From positions 2,790,001 to 2,854,000 of the forward strand of contig CM074766.1 in NCBI GenBank assembly GCA_037355855.1: a stretch of 64,000 nucleotides of DNA, in the 5' to 3' direction. The stretch comes from Pseudo-nitzschia pungens. Its lineage: Eukaryota > Bacillariophyta > Bacillariophyceae > Bacillariales > Bacillariaceae. The position numbers were made by a program, and so were the translations under genes. Positions 20,794 through 31,900 of the stretch are shown here, one piece after another; position 1 is the first letter of the stretch, and each line of letters opens with the position of its first letter. The notes beneath the pieces were generated by a model, which saw only the letters and a list, made by a program, of their open reading frames with translations, ran no database searches and was not told the DNA's origin.

Positions 20794-21280
20794 TATTAAA
20801 TTGTAGCCGTGACACGATTCATGACTGGACACAGTCCAGTCCCACACTGCCTTCGTGCATCGTGTTTGAAATAGTTTTCTACAGGGTTCCCAATACTGCT
20901 TGTACACCGACATCAAAACCACTCACAGTACAAATCGTACACGAAAAACAAGCAGCAAACACAACAAGACAGCAACGTCGATTCCTCGACAAGGTTGCTG
21001 TCCTCACATCTTTAGTTTAACTCCGATTTGAATACCTTGATACTTACATCCTGCTCTTTGAGCAGCTCCCTGTAGAACTACAAGCCTAAGGTCTAACTGA
21101 CTGAGCCCACAGGTAGTTAGAATAGACCTGGTCGATCCGTTCGATCGTAGTGGTAAATCCGAGACTATCGATAGAACAGACCGGCACCCCAACCGGTTTG
21201 CATGCCTTTGCTCTTGCTGTATATCTCCAAGCTTGCCCTGGGATCTATCAGCTTAAACCAGTTTCAGCTACATTTTGACA
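20794..21280 (+). repeat. copia-related LTR remnant
   Basis: 487 bp. The 3' ~340 bp closely follow the copia LTR (for example cctcacatctttagtttaac, ctgactgagcccacaggtag, gatagaacagaccggcacc, cagctacattttgaca) with scattered changes. The 5' ~140 bp are unrelated except for the terminal tattaaattgtagcc. It is preceded by agatggggcg, which resembles a polypurine tract, so it may be a 3' LTR of an older sister family. No target duplication is visible. Confidence 0.75.
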
Positions 21281-21760
21281 GTTGGAGCTGTGACACATAC
21301 AGAAATGAAATAAAATAAATGACAGGATGGGTAATAGCGCAGAGACTGCGCCCCATGTTGAATGAAAGGATGGGCAATAGCGCATAGACTGCGCCCCATG
21401 TTGGATGAAAGGATGGGTAATAGCACAGGGATTGCGCCCCATGTTGGAAGGGGTTAGTATGGGCTAGTATAGTGCAGAGATGATTGCGCCCCACATGGAT
21501 AAGTTATAATGCACAGAGCTTGAAGTTGCGCCTCATGTTGTTGGGCAATATCATCTTGAAGATGCGCCCCATGTTTGGTGTTTGAGAGAGTCAAAGTTAT
21601 GATGTGCAAGAACACGGAGCGTGGAGTTACGCCCCATATTGTGAACTGGATTGGGTCCAGGTATGAAAGGTGTCATGGTTACAATTTAATATGCCCCATC
21701 CATGATTGCAGGAGCAAGAGGAGCGTACTCTGAATTCATGGACATTGTGACTGGGACACA
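21281..21760 (-). repeat. right arm of the large inverted repeat
   Basis: Reverse-complement relatives of the left arm: ttggagctgtgacac, then units with tgcgccccatgtt (about 21345, 21390, 21432, 21484 and further), then ggttacaatttaatatgccc (about 21680-21699), then ccatgattgcaggagc. The arm is longer and more diverged than the left arm. Confidence 0.75.
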
Positions 21761-23790
21761 CAAACAGAGGAGTCTGAGTGATTGACATTCGTTGATTCAT
21801 ATCAGAGCGATTTATTGTATCGCTCGTTTCCTGTATGGACATATTAATTGTGAGCAAGCTGTCACCGGAACAACACAACTGCAACTGTTCAACTTGGTCT
21901 CCATATCGATGCTTGTTCGTCGTAGATAGGTTGCTTTGAATCATGCTGCTCCTGTGATCGGAACAGCAGTTCCTTTCCTGGATAGATGTCCTTGGAACAG
22001 CAGAGCTCCTGATTCGTAGATAACATGATATTCGAACCACACAGGTTGTGCAGGAGCTTGGTCGTAATCGTAGATCTTAAGCGCGCTGCTCCTACAACTC
22101 AGTTGGTTATCCTGGAACAGTAGGTATGCTCCATCAGTCTTCGTGGATATTGCAGAGTATATTCAAATCACGTTGTTCCTGTAATGGGGCTACCGGTTCG
22201 ATGGATTGGTTCTCCCCAGAATAGCAGTTCTGTATTCATAGTATCAAACACCATGCTAGGCAATGCTCTCTTGCCTTCGCAGTTTTGGTGCTGGTCTCTG
22301 CACTGGACCGAATAGTTCCGGATCGATGCATTCAATCACTTGTTCCTTGTCGGTGCTGGACTGAATAGCCCTGGATCGAAGATACACTCAATCGATCATA
22401 GCATGTAGCCTTTTATCCTTCGTATTTACAACGTTCGAAGCATTCAATATACTGCTAGATCACATGGTTGGCTTTCATACGATACATGCATGCCACTAGT
22501 AGCTGGCTCGTATGAACTTGGATGCGCATGCTTGTAAACGCTCCTTTGTAATAGTCTTTTTCTGCTCCGCGCAGCTTTGTTGCACTCATTACGGTGTAAC
22601 TTGCAACAGTACGGGCGAATCTGGGCATCGTTGCTTGTCTTTGCGATTCTAATCGTTCCACTCGTAAGCTGTTAGATCGTAGCATTTCTTCTGACGTCCA
22701 GCACGATACAAGTGTTCCTTCCTATGTCCAGCACAATCTGGTGGTGCTCGTCCGTAAGATTGTTTGATGTTTCGATCTGCTGATCTTATACTCGTAACAA
22801 GGACGACGTGTCCCCGTAATCAGAGCATCGTTGCGCTTACAATCGGACGTGTTGTAATGGTGAAGTTTCCTTCCAACTTTAGGCGTGCTAACTGATAGTA
22901 AGAGGGACAGTATGTCCCCGTAATCCTTGCTTGCTTGCTCGCAATAGTCAGCGTTCGACTCGTACGTCTCTTTGATTGGAGCATTGTACCGTATAACACT
23001 GTTTCGCCTCTAATAGGACGTGTCATAACAGTGCAGTTTCTGCCTGAGCGTACTGGTTGTAAAGGGGCAAATACATGTCCCTGTAATCAGAGTACTTTCG
23101 GCGTCTGGTTCAACTGCGCGCTGCAACTGTCATGCCTTGGTTCTTGGTGGCAATACATGCGCCGGTTTGATTCCTTAGAGCAATCCAGCAGCATGTACTG
23201 ATACTCGCAAACTAACAGCGTATTTTTCATGTCAATCGTTCGTAGTCTTCGAGTTTTCGGTTTGGTGATTGCATCCTGCAATCTAGCACTTACTGGTTAT
23301 ACGCTGCTCATGCTTTGGTGATTGCATCCTGCAATCCAGCAGCATGTACTCGTAACACGCTACTCGTGCTTTGCACAGCTCCCTCTGTGTATTATGCGCA
23401 CGTGCCTTAGGTCAATGCTGTATTCTCCAACCTTGTAAGTCGTGAGCTCCATACAGTGGTCCGTACAGCTATCTTCAGTTCAATCGCGTCGCGAGTCCAG
23501 GCTGTATATTGCTCTGTATTGTTCCGTACGTTCCTCCGTATATTATACTCTTCCAGTTCAATTGCGTCGCGTGTCCAAGTTGCGCTTATCCCCTTGCTCC
23601 AGCCAGTCCATTCTAATTGCTGTAGGCTTTTCTGCTGTCAGGCCATCGACGTTGTCCGCTTGTTACTGTCACAGCTGCTTTCGTTGTAAGAACAGGAAAA
23701 AAACATTCAGGAATATACCACATTGTCCCCGCTGTTCTTCAGGGAAAGACAAAACTCTACTATTGGATCAATGAATCGGTGCCTCAGGGA
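21761..23790. other. unassigned repeat-rich DNA, no gene seen
   Basis: Many short recurring words (ggaacagcag, tgtccccgtaatc, ggtgattgcatcctgcaatc) and local duplications. The 20-mer ggtgattgcatcctgcaatc occurs near 23261 and 23315. cagttcaat(c/t)gcgtcgcg occurs near 23473 and 23553. No open frame shows a recognisable domain. The region is probably decayed internal sequence of a retroelement lying on the minus strand with the gag-like pseudogene next to it. Confidence 0.5.
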
Positions 23791-23799
23791 GGCAATAAT

Positions 23800-25557
23800 T
23801 GGTTTAGAGGGTATCATTACTTTTGGTGGATTTTCTGGTGGGCATCACAATCGTTGTCTGGAGGTACCAGGGAGGCCATATTCTTGGAATTGTTGCACGG
23901 AGTTCTTTCATCTGTCCGCTGCTTCTTTTTCTGACGCAGTTCGTTGAGTTCTTTACATTGCACCTTGGAGAACGTACCCTTCTTCAGAATAGTACTTGTC
24001 TTCAATGACACCACTGTATGTGCTAGCTGCATCATCGTAGGTTTCATGACCATCATTACAATGGACAGAGAAGATAGAACGGCCTCGTTTGGCTAGAGTT
24101 GCCCAAATTTGCCTTATACCAAGGGCTTTCTTCAAGAAGGCAACACACTCAGTGAAGTCTTTTGTACGCTCGTCTTTTCCAATGGCTTGGAGTTTGGCAT
24201 TCTCAAGCCGTTCGTCATGGATATTGTGGAGGAAATTCATGGTGAAGTCCTGCTCGTCTGGAGACTTTTCTTGGTTAACAAGGGTTGTTCGGTAATTGAA
24301 CCAACTTTGGCAGTGCTTCTCGAAATCATAGGTACAGGTATCTCCAGCATACATACCAAGACGGATTTTATCGAGGATGGCTGCAACATTGGTCTGTAAG
24401 AAGGCTTCTAGTAGAGGGCAAGGAAGGTGACTTGGGCATTTCCAGTTGACTCGTCGGAATCTTTGTGGTGTCGGACCCAACGGGGGCCGTCACCAACTGC
24501 ACCACAGAGTACCACACAAACATCATGGTTGTCAATCACAAACTGCGAGCCTTCAAGTGCTGCACATCAAATGTTGTACTCTGTCCAGCTTGGAAATGTC
24601 CCGTTCTTTCCAACAGTTGCAGATCGTTGTGCTGTAGTGACCTCTTCATGTTCCTTCAGGCTAATCACGTAGGATAGGGGAAATCCGTTCTCGTTGTAGT
24701 GGAAGAGGAGGAATTGACGGAAGGAGTGTTCCCATTGGAAGAAGTTGTCAAGGTTTGAGAGCTTTGGCAAAGTGAGGGTCCCGACGTAGGTTCCCTCTTG
24801 TTGGTTGCCGTTTCATTTAGACGTGCCTTGGTTTGCTCAGATGCAAGAGGGTTACTGAGCCAAGTACTGGTAGTAGACTTGATTCCAATCAGCGGTTAGT
24901 AGCGGATCCACTCCGCAAAACTCTCCAAGACTTGGTCAAATCCAACTCCAGCAAATTTTAGATCAGGGTTGTGGCACATCGGATGGCAATTGGCATTGAA
25001 AGATTGCAAAAATCTTAACATCTTCTCTGGAGTGATAAGCTGCACAGCGTCCATGCTGTTGAGGCCGCTTCGGAATAGTTCATCCTGCCTATCATGGTTG
25101 CTGAACCTGGTAAGGATCTTGTGGAGGTTTAGTTCCATTGCAGTCAGTTTTGCTCCGTTCTTGTACCCAGAGATACCACCATTGGCTTGGGCAGCAGCAT
25201 GAGCTGCCAAGACAGTAGGAGAAGCAGTGGCATCTGTTGGGGCAGGAGCAGGGGCAGGAACATTAAAGTGTGCAGCTGCCTCGTTGCGAATAGCTCTCAT
25301 TTCTTCCACTACAGCACGGAGGATGGTTTCTGTTCGGGGCTGGATGTTAATATTGGTCCCTGTTGGACTCTGAGGGCTCCGGTTCCGACTCAGACTGCAG
25401 CAGCAGCAGCAGCAGCAGCAGGGGCTCCAACAGCAGCAGGGGCTGCTCAAGGGACAGCGGCGGTTCCGGGGACAGGGGCGGTTGCTCCAGGGATAAGGGC
25501 CGTAGTAACTGCAGCGGCAGTGGCTGCGGCGGCCTGACTTCTAGTTTGCTTTGCCAT
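23800..25557 (-). pseudogene. decayed retroelement gag-like gene
   Basis: Read on the minus strand from an ATG at 25557 (MAKQTRSQAAATAA...). An Ala/Pro-rich start breaks at a stop and a CAG-repeat frameshift near 25390-25450. Coding continues in other frames over about 25390-24896 (TETILRAVVEEMRAIRNE..., KLTAMELNLHKILTRF), 24770-24567 (NLDNFFQWEHSFRQFLLFHY) and 24480-23953 (YDFEKHCQSWFNYRTTLVN...). The order, length and style resemble the gag region of diatom copia elements. Several frameshifts and stops separate the pieces, so it is not functional. No protease or RT is seen downstream. Confidence 0.6.
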
Positions 25558-25932
25558 CTTCGATACATTTGGAAGGTATTGTTTGATTTACTTTCTGAAT
25601 CAATGTTTCTTTTAGTACTAATGGTTCAACTATTATGGCAAAGCATGCCTATATTGGCCATAGAGCCCGCACGCTCCGAGCATCGAAATTCTATGTTCTA
25701 ATACTCAATATTTTAATCCTATATCGTAAATTATCTAAACATTACAATATCATCCCACTCTAGAATGGCAGCTTCTGCGTGCATTAACCGTCTTCTGCAC
25801 GCTATGGCGTCTCTTCTGCTTGCATTATATGTCTTCTGCGCGCTATGGCGTCTTCTTCTGTTTCTTGTGAAGTATGTCATGTTTTTCTTCCACCTTCCAC
25901 ACTTAAAAACCCATTTGCCTTGTTCTTCAAAT
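25558..25932. other. short spacer with ~45 bp duplication
   Basis: Between the gag-like pseudogene and the LRR gene stop. About 25771-25860 holds two imperfect copies of cttctgc.(t/c)gcatta....gtcttctgc.cgctatggcgtc. The rest is unremarkable and probably includes the LRR gene 3' UTR. Confidence 0.5.
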
Positions 25933-25967
25933 CTAATATGGTAAAGTGTCATTGAATCCATTACCAT
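25933..25967 (-). other. last exon of the LRR gene
   Basis: Acceptor ccttgtag precedes the exon. Phase 1 is kept, giving DGNGFNDTLPY then TAG. The peptide matches the first half of an LRR and then stops. The 113 bp intron before it carries the same conserved core as the other introns. Confidence 0.65.
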
Positions 25968-28900
25968 CTACAAGGTGAAAGGAAGATATGCAGAAAAAAA
26001 TCAATCAGGAACCAATTGATTGTCCAACCAATCAAACAACAGAAAGAGCAAACAGGTCATTCGACTAAACAACTCCTCACCCAAATCAAGCACTGTCAAA
26101 CCTGTCAACAGCCCAACCTCACTTGGTATACTTCCTGTTAATGCATTATCACCTACAAGGAAAAACAAGGATAAGAGAAACACTTAATCAGAAAAAAATT
26201 GTTCGTCCAACCAAACAAAACAACTCAAAAAGCAAACCAATCATTTATCTCAGCAACTAATCTCTCATGGCCTAAGAGATCCACTCACCAAAATCAAGCC
26301 CTTTCAGACCTGTCAACAACCCAACCTCACTTGATATTATTCCAGTCAATATGTTTGAGGCTTCAAGTTAAAACAAAGAAAAGAGAGACACTCGATCAGG
26401 AACTAATTGTTTGTCCAACCAAAGAAAAGAACACCAAGAGCAAAATAATCATTTGTCTCACCAACTCATCTCACAAGGTCCAAAAGATTCACTTACCAAA
26501 ATCAAGCCATGTCAAACCTGTCAATAGTCCAACCTCACTGGATATACTTCCTGTCAATCCATTTGAGGCTTCAAGGTAGAACAAATAACAAGGAAACACT
26601 CAATGAGGAACCAGTTGTTTGTCCAACAAAACAGAACAACTCAAAAAACAAACAGATCATTTGTCCCAAAAACTCATCTCCCAAGGCCCAAAAGATCCTC
26701 TTACTTAAATTAAGCCCTGTCAAACCAGTCAATAGCCCCATCTCACTTGGTATGAATCCTGTCAATCCATTGGAGGCTAAAGGTGAAAGGAAGAAAACAG
26801 AAACACTCAATCAGGAACCAATTGATTGTCCAACCAACCAACCAACCAACACAAAAAAACAAAAAGATCATTTGACTAAACAACTCCTCTCTCCAAGCTA
26901 AGCATATCTACTCACCCAAATCAAGCACTGTCAAACCTGTCAACAGCCCAACCTCACTTGGTATACTTCCTGTTAATGCATTATCACCTACAAGGAAAAA
27001 CAAGGATAAGAGAAACACTTAATCAGAAAAAAATTGTTCGTCCAACCAAACAAAACAACTCAAAAAGCAAACCAATCATTTATCTCAGCAACTAATCTCT
27101 CATGGCCTAAGAGATCCACTCACCAAAATCAAGCCCTTTCAGACCTGTCAACAACCCAACCTCACTTGATATTATTCCAGTCAATATGTTTGAGGCTTCA
27201 AGTTAAAACAAAGAAAAGAGAGACACTCGATCAGGAACTAATTGTTTGTCCAACCAAAGAAAAGAACACCAAGAGCAAAATAATCATTTGTCTCACCAAC
27301 TCATCTCACAAGGTCCAAAAGATTCACTTACCAAAATCAAGCCATGTCAAACCTGTCAATAGTCCAACCTCACTGGATATACTTCCTGTCAATCCATTTG
27401 AGGCTTCAAGGTAGAACAAATAACAAGGAAACACTCAATGAGGAACCAGTTGTTTGTCCAACAAAACAGAACAACTCAAAAAACAAACAGATCATTTGTC
27501 CCAAAAACTCATCTCCCAAGGCCCAAAAGATCCTCTTACTTAAATTAAGCCCTGTCAAACCAGTCAATAGCCCCATCTCACTTGGTATGAATCCTGTCAA
27601 TCCATTGGAGGCTAAAGGTGAAAGGAAGAAAACAGAAACACTCAATCAGGAACCAATTGATTGTCCAACCAACCAACCAACCAACACAAAAAAACAAAAA
27701 GATCATTTGACTAAACAACTCCTCTCTCCAAGCTAAGCATATCTACTCACCCAAATCAAGCACTGTCAAACCTGTCAACAGCCCAACCTCACTTGGTATA
27801 CTTCCTGTTAATGCATTATCACCTACAAGGAAAAACAAGGATAAGAGAAACACTTAATCAGAAAAAAATTGTTCGTCCAACCAAACAAAACAACTCAAAA
27901 AGCAAACCAATCATTTATCTCAGCAACTAATCTCTCATGGCCTAAGAGATCCACTCACCAAAATCAAGCCCTTTCAGACCTGTCAACAACCCAACCTCAC
28001 TTGGTATTATTCCGGTCAATATGTTTGAGGCTTCAAGTTAAAACAAAGAAAAGAGAGACACTCGATCAGGAACTAATTGTTTGTCCAACCAAAGAAAAGA
28101 ACACCAAGAGCAAAATAATCATTTGTCTCACCAACTCATCTCACAAGGTCCAAAAGATTCACTTACCAAAATCAAGCCATGTCAAACCTGTCAATAGTCC
28201 AACCTCACTGGATATACTTCCTGTCAATCCATTTGAGGCTTCAAGGTAGAACAAATAACAAGGAAACACTCAATGAGGAACCAGTTGTTTGTCCAACAAA
28301 ACAGAACAACTCAAAAAACAAACAGATCATTTGTCCCAAAAACTCATCTCCCAAGGCCCAAAAGATCCTCTTACTTAAATTAAGCCCTGTCAAACCAGTC
28401 AATAGCCCCATCTCACTTGGTATGAATCCTGTCAATCCATTGGAGGCTAAAGGTGAAAGGAAGAAAACAGAAACACTCAATCAGGAACCAATTGATTGTC
28501 CAACCAACCAACCAACCAACACAAAAAAACAAAAAGATCATTTGACTAAACAACTCCTCTCTCCAAGCTAAGCATATCTACTCACCCAAATCAAGCACTG
28601 TCAAACCTGTCAACAGCCCAACCTCACTTGGTATACTTCCTGTTAATGCATTATCACCTACAAGGAAAAACAAGGATAAGAGAAACACTTAATCAGAAAA
28701 AAATTGTTCGTCCAACCAAACAAAACAACTCAAAAAGCAAACCAATCATTTATCTCAGCAACTAATCTCTCATGGCCTAAGAGATCCACTCACCAAAATC
28801 AAGCCCTTTCAGACCTGTCAACAACCCAACCTCACTTGATATTATTCCAGTCAATATGTTTGAGGCTTCAAGTTAAAACAAAGAAAAGAGAGACACTCGA

Positions 28901-31900
28901 TCAGGAACTAATTGTTTGTCCAACCAAAGAAAAGAACACCAAGAGCAAAATAATCATTTGTCTCACCAACTCATCTCACAAGGTCCAAAAGATTCACTTA
29001 CCAAAATCAAGCCATGTCAAACCTGTCAATAGTCCAACCTCACTGGATATACTTCCTGTCAATCCATTTGAGGCTTCAAGGTAGAACAAATAACAAGGAA
29101 ACACTCAATGAGGAACCAGTTGTTTGTCCAACAAAACAGAACAACTCAAAAAACAAACAGATCATTTGTCCCAAAAACTCATCTCCCAAGGCCCAAAAGA
29201 TCCTCTTACTTAAATTAAGCCCTGTCAAACCAGTCAATAGCCCCATCTCACTTGGTATGAATCCTGTCAATCCATTGGAGGCTAAAGGTGAAAGGAAGAA
29301 AACAGAAACACTCAATCAGGAACCAATTGATTGTCCAACCAACCAACCAACCAACACAAAAAAACAAAAAGATCATTTGACTAAACAACTCCTCTCTCCA
29401 AGCTAAGCATATCTACTCACCCAAATCAAGCACTGTCAAACCTGTCAACAGCCCAACCTCACTTGGTATACTTCCTGTTAATGCATTATCACCTACAAGG
29501 AAAAACAAGGATAAGAGAAACACTTAATCAGAAAAAAATTGTTCGTCCAACCAAACAAAACAACTCAAAAAGCAAACCAATCATTTATCTCAGCAACTAA
29601 TCTCTCATGGCCTAAGAGATCCACTCACCAAAATCAAGCCCTTTCAGACCTGTCAACAACCCAACCTCACTTGATATTATTCCAGTCAATATGTTTGAGG
29701 CTTCAAGTTAAAACAAAGAAAAGAGAGACACTCGATCAGGAACTAATTGTTTGTCCAACCAAAGAAAAGAACACCAAGAGCAAAATAATCATTTGTCTCA
29801 CCAACTCATCTCACAAGGTCCAAAAGATTCACTTACCAAAATCAAGCCATGTCAAACCTGTCAATAGTCCAACCTCACTGGATATACTTCCTGTCAATCC
29901 ATTTGAGGCTTCAAGGTAGAACAAATAACAAGGAAACACTCAATGAGGAACCAGTTGTTTGTCCAACAAAACAGAACAACTCAAAAAACAAACAGATCAT
30001 TTGTCCCAAAAACTCATCTCCCAAGGCCCAAAAGATCCTCTTACTTAAATTAAGCCCTGTCAAACCAGTCAATAGCCCCATCTCACTTGGTATGAATCCT
30101 GTCAATCCATTGGAGGCTAAAGGTGAAAGGAAGAAAACAGAAACACTCAATCAGGAACCAATTGATTGTCCAACCAACCAACCAACCAACACAAAAAAAC
30201 AAAAAGATCATTTGACTAAACAACTCCTCTCTCCAAGCTAAGCATATCTACTCACCCAAATCAAGCACTGTCAAACCTGTCAACAGCCCAACCTCACTTG
30301 GTATACTTCCTGTTAATGCATTATCACCTACAAGGAAAAACAAGGATAAGAGAAACACTTAATCAGAAAAAAATTGTTCGTCCAACCAAACAAAACAACT
30401 CAAAAAGCAAACCAATCATTTATCTCAGCAACTAATCTCTCATGGCCTAAGAGATCCACTCACCAAAATCAAGCCCTTTCAGACCTGTCAACAACCCAAC
30501 CTCACTTGGTATTATTCCGGTCAATATGTTTGAGGCTTCAAGTTAAAACAAAGAAAAGAGAGACACTCGATCAGGAACTAATTGTTTGTCCAACCAAAGA
30601 AAAGAACACCAAGAGCAAAATAATCATTTGTCTCACCAACTCATCTCACAAGGTCCAAAAGATTCACTTACCAAAATCAAGCCATGTCAAACCTGTCAAT
30701 AGTCCAACCTCACTGGATATACTTCCTGTCAATCCATTTGAGGCTTCAAGGTAGAACAAATAACAAGGAAACACTCAATGAGGAACCAGTTGTTTGTCCA
30801 ACAAAACAGAACAACTCAAAAAACAAACAGATCATTTGTCCCAAAAACTCATCTCCCAAGGCCCAAAAGATCCTCTTACTTAAATTAAGCCCTGTCAAAC
30901 CAGTCAATAGCCCCATCTCACTTGGTATGAATCCTGTCAATCCATTGGAGGCTAAAGGTGAAAGGAAGAAAACAGAAACACTCAATCAGGAACCAATTGA
31001 TTGTCCAACCAACCAACCAACCAACACAAAAAAACAAAAAGATCATTTGACTAAACAACTCCTCTCTCCAAGCTAAGCATATCTACTCACCCAAATCAAG
31101 CACTGTCAAACCTGTCAACAGCCCAACCTCACTTGGTATACTTCCTGTTAATGCATTATCACCTACAAGGAAAAACAAGGATAAGAGAAACACTTAATCA
31201 GAAAAAAATTGTTCGTCCAACCAAACAAAACAACTCAAAAAGCAAACCAATCATTTATCTCAGCAACTAATCTCTCATGGCCTAAGAGATCCACTCACCA
31301 AAATCAAGCCCTTTCAGACCTGTCAACAACCCAACCTCACTTGATATTATTCCAGTCAATATGTTTGAGGCTTCAAGTTAAAACAAAGAAAAGAGAGACA
31401 CTCGATCAGGAACTAATTGTTTGTCCAACCAAAGAAAAGAACACCAAGAGCAAAATAATCATTTGTCTCACCAACTCATCTCACAAGGTCCAAAAGATTC
31501 ACTTACCAAAATCAAGCCATGTCAAACCTGTCAATAGTCCAACCTCACTGGATATACTTCCTGTCAATCCATTTGAGGCTTCAAGGTAGAACAAATAACA
31601 AGGAAACACTCAATGAGGAACCAGTTGTTTGTCCAACAAAACAGAACAACTCAAAAAACAAACAGATCATTTGTCCCAAAAACTCATCTCCCAAGGCCCA
31701 AAAGATCCTCTTACTTAAATTAAGCCCTGTCAAACCAGTCAATAGCCCCATCTCACTTGGTATGAATCCTGTCAATCCATTGGAGGCTAAAGGTGAAAGG
31801 AAGAAAACAGAAACACTCAATCAGGAACCAATTGATTGTCCAACCAACCAACCAACCAACACAAAAAAACAAAAAGATCATTTGACTAAACAACTCCTCT

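Noticed and set aside
24896..25450. Apparent Cys-rich protein start (CCCWSPCCCCCCCC) on the minus strand
   Set aside because: The Cys run is a frame-shifted reading of a CAG repeat that encodes poly-Ala in the original gag frame. Only the later part is gag-derived, and it is treated as a pseudogene.
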